Below are positions 44,944 through 56,000 of a stretch of 64,000 nucleotides of DNA, one piece after another (position 1 is the first letter of the stretch; every line of letters begins with the position of its first letter). The position numbers were made by a program, and so were the translations under genes. Source of the DNA: Nymphaea colorata (taxonomy: Eukaryota; Streptophyta; Magnoliopsida; Nymphaeales; Nymphaeaceae); contig NC_045147.1 of assembly GCF_008831285.2 (NCBI RefSeq), positions 3,248,001-3,312,000 on the forward strand, read 5' to 3'. The notes below the pieces were generated by a model, which was given only the letters and a program-made list of their open reading frames with translations, was not told the origin of the DNA and searched no databases.

Positions 44944-45738
44944 ACCTTCTTGACCAATGAAGGATGGAAGTCTAAATATGGATTGGCCTAAGTCATCTCC
45001 TCATATAAGTATCAGAAAAACAAAAAGAAACCACATGTGCCCCCAAACGAGCCAACGTGGGAGGGGGTCGCGGTCGCAGGAGGAGGCTCCATGGGGGTCC
45101 TTCCCCCGGGAGCGAGCGTGAGGAGACAAGATGAGCGAGCGTGAGGAGGAGGAGGAGGAGGAGCATGGAGGTAGGGAGACTCCGTGGGGGTCTTCCCCCG
45201 ATGGTGGGCTTCCAGAGATGGAGATGGAACAGGAGGTGGCGCCTGCCCTGATCGGCGATGCACCTATGGAGGAGGAGACTCTGCCGATTGGGGGCTACAG
45301 CTGCATTCGAGGTAAGTCTTCTCTTACTTCCCCTTTACCCGTAAAGATACGGATGATTTTGTGCCTCCTCTTCTGCCCTCCTCTGGAAATGGGGAATCTG
45401 AGGGGCAGATGATTGGACGAGAATTGGTCTCTACAATTGGGTATATGAAATCTCCCATAGGGAATGCTTGTTGTGAAGAGGGAAAGACTAGCCACATAAG
45501 CTGGGAGAGGGGAAGCAGGGGGTGCAAAGGTCGGAACATTGTAAAGGACACATCTAACTTTAATCTTCTCCTGCATGAAGACCTTGAAGGAGTGGGCAGC
45601 AAAACGTAAAAGGACTTGCTATGGAAACTTTTCGTCGGATTTTGTCCTCAACCCCCAGGATCAGCCCCTAGAGGGCCCTATGGGGGAGACCAAGGAGGGT
45701 GAGATTCCCATATCAGATTCTCTTCCACGAATTTCATG

Positions 45739-46508
45739 TCATGGAGTATAAGAGGGTTGGTTAGACGGGAGGCTAACCTAGAACTCTCGTCTCTCCTACA
45801 AGCTTTCTCCCCTGGTTGGTTTTGCCTAATGGACACAATGCTCTCTACTAACAAGCTCCAACAATAGCAGCTTATTATGAAGAATTACGGTATGGTTTCC
45901 AATTCTCACTTGTCCTCTGGGGTTGCTCGTATTCTCTGTGCATAGGATCCAGCAAGGGTAAAAGCTCAAGTTGTGGTGATAGATCATTATTGGATTTCTT
46001 AAAATGTTCTAGGAGAAGCTCCCGGAAGATTTTCTATGTGGGAGGAATCTATCTTCCCACAAACCCATATGCTAGGCAAGTGGAATTTCAGAAACTTCGC
46101 TCTCTTCATCAACATCTTCAGAAACCTACTTTGTTGATGAGTGATTTTTATTGCATGCTGGACCCACAAGATAAAACTAGCAATAGTCCCTCACTGTTTT
46201 CCTGCAACAATTTTACCTCCTTCCTGGTAAGCAATAGCTTTAATCCTCTGGTAGATCCTAAAAAAACATTCACTTCTAATAACCATAGAAATGGAGAAGC
46301 CATCTTCTGCAGGTTGGATTGGTGTTTGTTGAACTCGGCATGGCGTCAGCAATGGTCAGGGAGAAATCAACTGAAAGTGGTGATTCATTCTTCTTCTGAT
46401 CATTCGCCTCTTGTCTTCTCATCACCTTCTCTGATATGGGCCACACTCGCCCTAGACCTTTCAGGTCTTTTAGTAGCTGGGCCCAGCTACCTGAGAGCCA
46501 TAGGATAG
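45739..46508 (+). pseudogene. LINE ORF2 endonuclease domain, broken
   Basis: The APE-type endonuclease starts with SWSIRGLVRREANLE and is interrupted by stops. It continues in another frame with YVGGIYLPTNP, LLMSDFYCMLDPQDK (GDFN is expected, so a catalytic-motif residue is changed), RLDWCLLN and SDHSPLVF. It would nick target DNA; the frame is lost after 46440. Confidence 0.75.
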
Positions 46509-46620
46509 TGGCTGAAGCTTGGTCTCGTCGTGATTTGGACTGCCCCTAATTAGGGTTATCTCGAAGCTTGAAAGAGTAAAGAAAGATTTATCTAGATGGT
46601 ACAAATACCAGGATGGGGAC

Positions 46621-48042
46621 ATGGATCTTCGCATCAATGCTCTAAAGCAGTCGCTTGAGGACATCCAAATCAAATGTGAAGAGGGGGATAGCTCTGCGGC
46701 TCCGGTGGAAATGTTGCTTAGGCAAGAGTTGTTGACTGCTTTCTTGAAAGAAGAAATTCAGTGGAGACAAAAGGCTAGGATTAAATTGCTCCGAGAGGAG
46801 GACAGTAATACTACCTTTTTCCAAAGAGTGGTGAAGGGGCATCGTGTTAAAAATCAAATCCTCACAATGAAAGAAGGTGGCTTGGAGTGTGGGGACCAAG
46901 ATATGATTCAACAAATATCTTTCAACTATTTTTCTAATCTCCTTGACACTACGGATGGCTTGGGTGAGATTCTTCCAGGTTTATGGGATGGAGAGGTTGT
47001 GTCAAAGACAGAAAACCAAAGTTTGTTTAAACCAGTCACTAGAGAGGAAGTGAAACAGGTGGTATTCGAGTCCAACCCAGACAACGCACCGGGGCCAGAT
47101 GGTTTCCCTGGCTCTTTCTTTAGATCTTATTGGAATATAGTGTCAGACGATATTTTTGAGGTCATGCGTAGCTTTATGAATTTAGGGAGGCTAGTCAAGA
47201 AGATTAACAGGTCTATGATAGCTCTCATTCTAAAACATGAGAGCGCCAAAAGGGTCACCGAGTTTCGCCCGATTGCGCTTTGCAATTCTTTGTATAAATT
47301 CATATCCAAATTGCTGGCCAATAGGATGAAAAGCATACTCACAAGGATTATTGGCAATAAGCAGTGTGCGTTTATCCCGAGCAGATCTATTTATGAAAAT
47401 ATTATTTTAGCTCATGAAGTTGTTCATTCGTTGCAACTCTCCAAGAGGCCTTCTTGCTACTTAAAACTTGACTTGCCTAAAGCATATGATTTGGTTAATT
47501 GGAAATTCCTTGAAAATGCTCTGCTCAAGGTGGGATTTCCAGAAGTTTGGGTTACACGCATCATGTCACGTGTCACCTCTGCCTCTGCTTCGATCTTGGT
47601 TAATGGGGTTCAAGGTGAATATTTTTATCTTTTTTGTGGGCTTCCCTAGGGAGATCCACTATATTCTTATCTCTATATTGTCATTATGAAAATTTTCAGC
47701 AGGGCTATCTTTGGGAGGATGGCAGACCGCTTGTTTAGGCTTACCCTCATACCTCGTGTGGGTCGTGCTCCCCCGTTTCTTGCCTTTGCGGATGATGTCC
47801 TCCCTTTCAGCGACATTTCTCATGTTTCGATAGAGCAAGCGCAAGAAACATTGCGGCTCCTAGTGACTAATGCTGGTCTAATGGTTAACTCCCAAAAATT
47901 TAATATTTATTTTTCTGATGCAGTGTCAGCTGAGGCGAAAGACTGGATTTGTGCCACTCTTGGGTGGTCTTGTGATGACATCCCTACATCTTACCTTGGG
48001 CTGCCTTTGTTCAGTGGTAAACTTAAGGATAAACAGTGTTAA
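46621..48042 (+). pseudogene. LINE reverse transcriptase, in-frame stop
   Basis: LINE-type reverse transcriptase with KARIKLLREEDSNTTFFQ, NPDNAPGPDGFPGSFF, FRPIALCNSLYKFISKLLA, LKLDLPKAYD (block A), a GLP-stop-GDP block B, and catalytic FADD at 47785-47796. The TAG at 47647-47649 sits where the family has Gln. The frame resumes unchanged and ends at 48042, before the thumb region. Confidence 0.88.
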
Positions 48043-49008
48043 TCACTCATCAACAAGGTCCAAAAACGGCTTTCTTTGTGGAAGTCGACCACACTCTCCT
48101 ATGCTGGCCGATTATGCCTCCTCAAACACATCCTTAGCAGTGTTATTGGCTTCTGGACGTAAGTCTTTACTCTTCTTAAGAAGTTGTTCGGGCTACTTGT
48201 TACATCTGTGGCTAATTTTTTATGAGGAGGAGATGAGAACTCTAGAGCTAGGCACCTTATTGCTTAGGACCAAGTTTGTAAACCTTACTCAGAGGGAGGT
48301 GGGGGATTACCACGTCTCGAAGAATGGTCTAAGACGTGTCAGGTAAAATGGTCCCTTTTCATATGTGCTCATGAATTAAATTGGGCCAAATTTTGCCACA
48401 AGAAATATGTTACTCCTAGGAGTTTATGGGTTATTAAGCCCAAAGCGAAACAGTCTTGGTTTTTTAAGATGTCCTGGTATCCTGTTAAGGGAAATGTTGT
48501 GTGGCAGATCAACAGAGGTGAGATAAGCTATTGGTATGGTAAATGGGGAGGTCATGATGCCTTTCTAGAAGAAGAACTTTTATTCCTCCAAGAATCTAGA
48601 ACAATGACCATCCAGCAAATTTTAGAATCTGATCTCTTCCATGTTCCTGAATTCGGTGTAGTTCTTCGTTAGCTTTACATGCCCAAACCTCAATTGAGAA
48701 GTGGTCTGGATGTTCTTCATTACGTTGGGAGGCCTGCCCTTGAAGCTAAGGTGAGAGATACCTTTGAGGATATTAGAGAGAAGTGGCCTAACGAAACTTG
48801 GAGGGAACTCATTGGAACAAAGATGTTGGCTGTTGGTTCCCCTACTCAAGACAAACAAAAGAGGAGGGGACTTTTCCTAGCAAATCGCTGTCCTATTTGT
48901 ACTTCCGCTGAAGAGTCAAATGGGCATGTGTTACTGGAATGCTGTCTTGCTAGGAAAATATGGAATTTGGTCTCCAAAAAATTTGGAAAGAAAATTGTGG
49001 GAGGATAA
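48043..49008 (+). pseudogene. LINE C-terminal zf-RVT region
   Basis: After shifted pieces (48043-48468), the original frame returns with WQINRGEISYWYGKWGG and the zf-RVT signature, a CPIC ... HVLLEC zinc-binding pattern near 48890-48950. A TAG at 48670-48672 interrupts it. Bases to 49620 have an open frame (49165-49620) with no recognised domain. Confidence 0.75.
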
Positions 49009-49620
49009 AATATCATCGAGAAATTAAAGCGCTGGTACAGCTGTAGCTTCAAGAGAGGTTGGGTCACTCGATGTTGGAGGACTTGCTTTCAAACTGTAAT
49101 GTAGAGTATATGGAAGTGAAGAAACAAGTGATTTCATGGGGGAGATAGCAGATTCGTAGACTTCATGACAGCTTTGCCGCCCTCCTTGATAGCTGCTGAG
49201 GAACTTTTGGAAATGCGGTTTTGGACTAGTTTTGGCATTCTTATGGGCAAATGGCTAACCACTCATCCTAACTATGGAATTATCCAAATAGCATATAGGA
49301 AAACTAATGGTGCTTGCTGGGTTGCGGTTAGGGTAAATGGAGCCAAAGTTGTTTTTGATGTGAAAAATCCTTTCTGCCGTAGATCGATATCTCTTTTCCC
49401 TGAGATAGAGATGTTAGCTTGGACATTTCTTCACTTTGTCTTCGTTGCTCCATCATTATTATCAGTGCTAACAACAGGAAATGAAAATTCTGGTTTAGCT
49501 CTCTTATTGCAGGTAGAGGGGGTAATAGAGCTGCTCCCCAAATTGTGGCGAACAAAATTTAACTTTTTCACATCACAAACTAAAATCCATATGTGCATAC
49601 TCGTTCCTTGCTGTCTTTAG

Positions 49621-50870
49621 TTTGAGGTTCAATGTTTTCTCTTGTGCAAGTTGTAGCAATTTTTGTTAGTTCTCCCGTAAATATTGTTTTTTTGACACTG
49701 TTGGATTAATAGAATTTAAGGAGGACTCCTCCAGCAGGTTTAATGCGGAAGAAACCACATGTGAACCAATAGAGATATCATTATTTCTAATTTTTATAAA
49801 ATTAAAAAGTCAGCAAAAAAACTAATCAATCTATAAAGAACAAATGAGCTATAAATTAAAGATAACCAAAATGCCCTCAAAACAGGCGAACCTATGTTAT
49901 GCTAGTGCAAGCCAACCTGGTGCTATAATAGCGCGTTAGTGACGAAAACACCTTTAGTTCATATTGTAAAAACAAAAAACTTTTTTAAAGATAAAATTAA
50001 AAATAAAAAAAAATTACAACGACTATGAAAGACAATTCTTTTTAATAAATTATAGAATGTTTTTCCTCCTTTACTGCTTACCTGCACACGATATTCTCTT
50101 CAACCACTACACTATAGTGTCTCTTCCTTGTCGTTATAAAGGACCATTTTGGTCATTTGAAAACTAAAAGACTACCCACCAAACCCGCATCTTAGGAAAG
50201 CATGTTTGGTTAGGAAGAAATGACATAACTTAATTTACAATAACACTCTTAATAGTAACACTCTCAATTCTAATTATAGATATACGTTTTACACTAACTA
50301 AAAAATATTTTAGTTGCGGTAAAAGTAAAACATAAAATAAAAAATTTAAAAATAACTAACTAACATATAACTAATTAAAAGAAATGAACGAGTCGACAGT
50401 CAACTGACCCAGTTTCCAGTCGAATCACGAGTTTATCAACTATAACCTATGTTGACCTAATCTATTAAGCAAACCAAAACCTGATAGATATAATTTAAAG
50501 ATCTTTCATTCAAAGTGATTTCATGTAAATGTTTTAGTTAAAACTTAACAATGCACTTTTAACGGAAGGAGTTCGCTATAAACAAAATGTAAGTTCGCAT
50601 CTCCATCCGATTATTAACTTTCCATTTTTCTCCCTTCCCAGAGGAAAGGGGGTCGAACATCGGTTCTTCATAAGAACAAAAACCAGAATGCGAATAGATG
50701 TCGTCATGTCAAGAAGACAGAACTTTGTTAATCCAATATTTTTCCACAATCTCGTTCACCATCAATGTTCGTGCAATAGGTCAGATCAAACATCATATAT
50801 AAAAAGGAAATCCATATCAAGAAAACTGAAGGTGGAAACCACGATCCGCAACAATCAGGACATCTGGTCC
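49621..50870. other. LINE-CXE5 intergenic
   Basis: AT-rich. 50380-50460 contains gagtcgacagtcaactgacccag, similar in style to the Mutator-like MITE ends but without a partner. The last 200 bases are the CXE5 3' flank. Confidence 0.45.
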
Positions 50871-51860
50871 TCAGTCGCCATTAATGAACAGTGCCACTCT
50901 CTGGATAAGGTCCTTCGCGTTCTCACAGTCAGGCTTCATGATATGGAAGACATGGTCCTCCTCCTTATGCTCCACCATCTCCACCACTCCACCCCACTCG
51001 CCGCCTCGCAATATCTCGTTGTACTGTCGCGCCCCGTTCCCCAGGCGGTCCTTTCCGGCGAGGAACACGATTACCCGGCGGCACTGGAGCAGCGAGAGTT
51101 TCGGCGCTTCCGGCGAGGTGAGGTTAACAAGAGGGTGGTCGGTACCGGACTTTTCGGCCGATGGGCATGTGAGTACCCACATCTTGTTCGCCTTGATTTG
51201 CCACTGCCGCAATTCCTCATCCTCGGACAACGACCACCCGGCGAAGAAAGGGTGGAGCAGGACCAAACCGTGAATCGAGACCGGGACGTCATCCTCCGGC
51301 AGAGGTCCGAAAACCGGATGACCGCTGGCAGCCATCGCGAGGTGGTGGGCAAGGTTGGCGCCCGCGCTGCCGCCGGCCAAGTAAATCCGGTCGAAGTCGC
51401 CGTGGTCCCTCAGCCACGGCTCTGCTACCTCCCCTGCCCCGGCTTGGCGCGCCACCCATTGGAGGGCCGCCCACGAATCGAAGTGGGCGATTGGGACGGG
51501 GTACTCCGGCGCGAGGCGGTAGTCGACGGAGACGGCGAGGACTCCAGCCTGGGCGACGAAGGCATTGCAAAAGGCGTGGTGGGAGCGGGATCTGGAAGAC
51601 TCGACGCAGAAGCCGCCGCCGTGGAAATACACGACAATGGGGACCTTCTTGCTGGGATCGGAAAGGGGAGGGAGGTAGAGGCGAACAGAAACTCCGGTCT
51701 CCGGGCAGACGACGACGTCCTTGGAGGTGATGCCGGTCTCAGGGTGGAGGCCGGCAGGGACAAGTTGGGTGGTGAAGATCCTCTGCACCCGACCGTCCTT
51801 GTAGACGCGGACGAAAGGGAAGAACTCGAACTTGATATCGGCAGATGGTGATGAATCCAT
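50871..51860 (-). CDS. CXE5, plant carboxylesterase
   Basis: 329 residues, intronless; ATG at 51860 (MDSSPSADIKFEFFPF). Motifs: RVYKDGRVQR 18-27; HGGG 80-83 then FCVESSRS; YRLAPEYPVP 114-123; elbow GGSAG with Ser165, where nearly all relatives have Asp or Glu before the Ser; Asp271 in AGKD; His303 in EEDHVFH. The triad and GxSxG pattern are kept, so it may still be active, but a Gly beside the nucleophile is unusual. It shares the HPFFAGW insertion (about 204-230) and overall sequence with CXE4, from which the LINE separates it. No clear TATA box; a GA-rich stretch lies upstream. Confidence 0.95.
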   Translation of the reverse strand: MDSSPSADIKFEFFPFVRVYKDGRVQRIFTTQLVPAGLHPETGITSKDVVVCPETGVSVRLYLPPLSDPSKKVPIVVYFHGGGFCVESSRSRSHHAFCNAFVAQAGVLAVSVDYRLAPEYPVPIAHFDSWAALQWVARQAGAGEVAEPWLRDHGDFDRIYLAGGSAGANLAHHLAMAASGHPVFGPLPEDDVPVSIHGLVLLHPFFAGWSLSEDEELRQWQIKANKMWVLTCPSAEKSGTDHPLVNLTSPEAPKLSLLQCRRVIVFLAGKDRLGNGARQYNEILRGGEWGGVVEMVEHKEEDHVFHIMKPDCENAKDLIQRVALFINGD

Positions 51861-53855
51861 TGGTGGGGAGCGCAGAGGAGCAGATCGGTGATCGAGAATC
51901 TGCTCAATCGTCTACCTTTGTAGATGAAGACTTGGGGAAAGAGAAAGAGAGAGGAGATGGAGGAGGGTAGGTGGGAAAGTGGATGTTTGGTGGATGAGAG
52001 AAAGGTACGAGAGGTTCGGTGGCGTTTGACGAAGTGCAGTGTGGACTTCGAAGCAACAGCCATGGCGGTGGTGGGGACTCTGTCGCTCCGGGGTTGTTGG
52101 TGGTCTTTTTGGACATTTCCTATCAAAGGCATCTTTCTTCATCATCGCAACTTGCCGTCCAACCTTTAAAAAAAAAAAAAAAATCACTCCTATGATTGGT
52201 TCAACAAAAGCTATGATATTCAATGAGAAATCAGATGAGGGTTTTGAATTTAATTGAAACATGAAGCAGCTAACTGCAAATTCTAGATAACTGACATATG
52301 CCAGATGCTGCCGGTGGTTAAAATTTTAAAAATTGTGACAAAAAAATAATAAATTATCAGTAAAACTACCATAAATTACCAGGCATTTGTTTAATTTGCC
52401 ATATATTTAAAATTACCAGATGGAGGCGCATTAAATTTTAAAAATCTTCACAAACCAAGATTAGTCTTCCCTGCAAGAGTCTCAAGATGAGTTTAAATTT
52501 ATCATTGGTTTAGCTACCATGCACCAACAACCAATTAGGACACTAATTAATTACATCAATGTAGGACACTAATTAATTATATCAATGAGGTATATAGCGC
52601 ATGCGATTTTCTTTCTCTTTCTTCCTACCCAAATTTGATTCTGCCCAGCAGAGCTACTTGTTGTGCCCACTTCGGTCCATCAAAAAATTTCATGCAATAT
52701 CTCAACATCACATTGCCGTGACTTAAAAATTATGTGAAGTGTATATTAAAAATTTTCAACATTAAAGAAAAAGAAGAGAAAAAATATAACATCTTGGTGG
52801 GAGTGAATAAACAAAGGAAAAAGTCAAAATCAAAGAAAAAATTAAGTTTACAAATATTGAAGTTTTAAAAATACACTCATACCTAACCATACCCATCTGC
52901 CCATGCTCACATACCGACACGGTTAGTTGGACAGATCACACATAACCGTGTAACTTAGATTTTACTGTGGTAACTTCTGTTGCTTTACCTTAACGTTCTT
53001 TTACATAAAATTTCGATATTAATTTTAAAATGAACATCAGTAGGCTATGGCATCACTCGAAAGGAGACCGTTTTGTGTCGTATGTCTATGGTCAAACATT
53101 TGAAAAAGAAATGTTTTTCGATAACAGGCGCAAAGCTAGAATTTTTTTTTTTTTTTACGGAGCATTAAATATATAGATAACAAAATTTAAAGTAGCATTC
53201 GGACAGTGACACGGTCTCGTGGGACTGATTTATATAATTCGATCAATGTATGATTTCCTTGTTCAGCTCGAAACACAAAATTGTTAATCTACATGATCAG
53301 GTAGACAAATAACTACAATTAGTTATAAGATTTTCCTGTAAGAAATGGTTATTTCATCTTGTATGTTAGTTCAATCTTTAACTCCACCTTGAGTACACAT
53401 TTTCAGCGACGCGGCTCCATATTTTCGTCATTGAAACTCATGCTTAAGACTTAGGACCTCCCTGAGAAAAAGCCTTGTTAATCCACAAAAAGGTCAAATA
53501 TAGTAAGTAAATGAAAGTCCCTTTTTTTTTTTTTTACCAAGCTTATTCTTGCAATTCCAATAAACAACTCACAGTTGAAACACAGGGAAGTTGATTAACA
53601 GATCAAGTATGCAACAACTGTAAGAGCGAAACAACTGAATCTAACCACATGCAACGGTCTAATTCTCACCAGGTAAAATAAAATAATGGAGATGCTTGAG
53701 TGAACAATTATATGAAAATGGGACGGATCCAATTACCTTTACTAGCATGCAGGCACCTCAATGGGCCTTGCCATTATGAAAAGAAACACGGCAAGAAAAA
53801 CCACTTTGTATCTCATAAAATTAATCAGCTCAAGAAAATTCCAATAGAATTTGTC

Positions 53856-53858
<3 letters not shown>
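51861..53858. other. CXE5 upstream and intergenic repeats
   Basis: Open frames at 51425-52262 are shadows of GC- and GA-rich sequence. A 26-bp tandem pair lies at 52536-52587. 53140-53222 repeats the segment seen at 26826-26900. No gene. Confidence 0.5.
52536..52587. repeat. 26-bp tandem duplication
   Basis: taggacactaattaatta... at 52536-52561 and 52562-52587, one base different. Confidence 0.9.

Positions 53859-53895
<37 letters not shown>
53859..53895. repeat. (TA)n microsatellite
   Basis: About 18 AT units. Confidence 0.95.
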
Positions 53896-53897
<2 letters not shown>

Positions 53898-54096
53898 AAA
53901 ATGGAAATACCTTAGTTATTTAAATAACCCAACCAAAGCGTCTAAAATTGAGATCGAGTTGGGTGCGCAGTGGTGTGCACACACAAATATACACCAAAGG
54001 AAAAAGAAGGGGTTGTGGCATTTTCTACATTTTTATAAAATATATACATTTTAGATTTTTAATTTTTACATTTTCCCTTTTTGTCATTCTAAAAAG

Positions 54097-54272
54097 CAGG
54101 AGTAGAGGGAGGCGTGGGCAATTGCCCACACAGGACAACAAAAATTGGTTATTTTTATATTAAATTTCATGGTAGTTTTTTTTTTTTTTTTTAATTCACA
54201 TACAGGTGCCCCTTAAAAATCTAATATTATATAACTAGTGCTCATTTCCCAAATTTTCTGGCTGTGCCGCTG
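54097..54272. repeat. hAT-type MITE remnant
   Basis: Left end caggagtagaggg followed by gtgggcaattgcccacacagg; right end ctggctgtgccgctg, whose complement begins cagcggcacagccag. Flanks ctaaaaag and ctaagaga share only part of an 8-base duplication. Confidence 0.5.
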
Positions 54273-54679
54273 CTAAGAGATTTTTGTTTTTTACTTAGAT
54301 AGGAGTATGTTGTTCATTACACACTCATGTACACAATTTTTCGTGCACGAGGGTATTGCACATAACCAGTTTGGTCGAAAGTTAAGTCCTGCTTGAAAAA
54401 GATCTATCTTTAGAAAATGTCAGATCCATAGTGGACGGCGATAAGGTATGTTTCATTCTTTGTTCCCCCATGACTTTTCTGGCATTTGAGAATGTAAGCG
54501 TTATGCACTTGAGGTATTTTGCAAAAAAACTTATAAATAACGAATTTGGAGAAGATACACAAAAGGAAGTAAGGGAAAAGGTGAAATCCAATGCAATTAT
54601 ATGCATTTATCTAAGCCCCATGAACACAAACAGTTATTCTTGTTGAAACGGGTTATTGTTCAATTTTTTGTACACAAAA

Positions 54680-54855
54680 GTGTGTAATGACCAAAATACT
54701 CTTGAAAAAGTAAAACAATAAGATTTGTAGAAGCATAAAAAGGAGTTCATGTTATGTGCACACTCCTGTGTAAAAGAAAAATTGTGCATATGGATGTATA
54801 ATGACCGAAATACCTCAAAAAAAAGTGGATTTTAGAAGGACAAAAAAGGAGTTCA
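54680..54855. repeat. diverged tandem pair
   Basis: gtgtgtaatgaccaaaatac...ggagttca (54680-54749) recurs as gatgtataatgaccgaaatac...ggagttca (54793-54855). Confidence 0.65.
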
Positions 54856-55374
54856 GAAAATATTAAAGGTATAAAATGTACATTTTTTATATAAGATTAC
54901 AAAAAATGCCCCAATTCCCTACTTTTTTTTCTCAAGTATATATTTGTGGCGTGCATGGGGTGTACATGTACACAACTCGAATACTCGATCATTATTCTTG
55001 TGCTATGAAGCAATAAGTTAAACAAGATCATGTAGCAACTGACGAAAGCATTAATGGGCAAGCTGTTACATCGATGTAGAAGTAGAAACATAGAGGAAGG
55101 CTATGGGATAGGGTTCAAGGAAGAGCAGATGCACCCACCTGCCGTCTGGCAGCCATCCTAGCTAGCAATGGCTGCAGATAAAACTAGGTAAAATTGCCCT
55201 AAGGCTTGAGAAGGGAAGCCGACAAAGTAGAAATTCATTAGAAAAAATTGGGTGACGAGTAGTCATGAAGAAAACAAGACAGAAAGTAAGCAAAAAAGCC
55301 ATATAATAAAGAAGAGAGAACAGAGAAAAGAGAAAAAAGAGAATGAATAGCTAATCTGTGGCTGATCGCAATTC

Positions 55375-56000
55375 CTGTGTATATAATTTCATGCACCATT
55401 TTAATAATGACAAAATCCTTATGATTAATACAAAAAGAAACTTCTGTGTAGAGACAAAAAAAAAAACCCAAAAAAAAAAATTTAAAAAACCCAAAAAAAA
55501 AAAATTTTGGCATTCGATAAAGGTAAAATTTGTCAAGTCCATGTATGCATATCGTTACGACTAATACACCCCTTCAAATAGTAAAAAAACATTTTAGTTT
55601 TTTGCCCCGCTTATAACATTATCTCATAAATATTTTATTATCTCATACTTATGTTTAACATTATTTCATAGATCCGTCCATTATCTTATAAACATTTTAT
55701 TATCTCATAAACATTATCTCTTATTTATGTTTAGTGGTATCTTATACATCCGTTTGTTATCTCATTATCTCATATATCTTTTTGTTATCTTATAAACATG
55801 ATCTAATACTTATGTTTAGTGTTATCTCGTACATACGTACATCAATTTGTTATTTCATAAATTTTTTTTATCTTAGAAATATTATCTCATACTTATTTGT
55901 TATTTGATGCCAATTTATTATCTCACACATGCAATGTTTGAGCATAAAATAAATTTAAATGTTGGTAGTATGGTCTACATTTGGTGTACGCTCGTCACAA
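55375..56000 (-). repeat. dispersed repeat with degenerate ATGAGATAA array, minus copy
   Basis: Inverted, diverged counterpart of 19432-20010. On the minus strand it starts acgagcgtacacc near 56000, continues with atgagataa units (55930-55605) and ends gtgcatgaaattatatac near 55380. Poly-A blocks at 55455-55505 expand the tail. Confidence 0.75.

Larger units (their letters stand above)
45130..49620 (+). mobile_element. L1-type LINE, decayed
   Basis: A non-LTR retrotransposon remnant with endonuclease, reverse transcriptase and zf-RVT modules in LINE order. ORF2 begins near 45739 (SWSIRGL). The left boundary is uncertain; 45130-45700 is a GC-richer, Glu-rich frame that could be ORF1 but is not recognisable. 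No poly-A tail or target duplication found. Several stops and shifts make it inactive. It separates CXE4 from CXE5. Confidence 0.8.

Noticed and set aside
45131..45412. Glu-rich plus-strand frame as a host gene
   Set aside because: It lies directly before the LINE endonuclease and is more likely degraded LINE ORF1 or simple gaggag sequence; no start context, introns or domain support a gene.
49165..49620. 151-codon frame as LINE RNase H
   Set aside because: No RNase H catalytic pattern is visible, so it is left as unassigned LINE tail.
51425..52262. Overlapping minus-strand frames upstream of CXE5
   Set aside because: Low-complexity Ser/Pro/Phe proteins from GA/CT-rich DNA; no motif, and one overlaps CXE5 out of frame.
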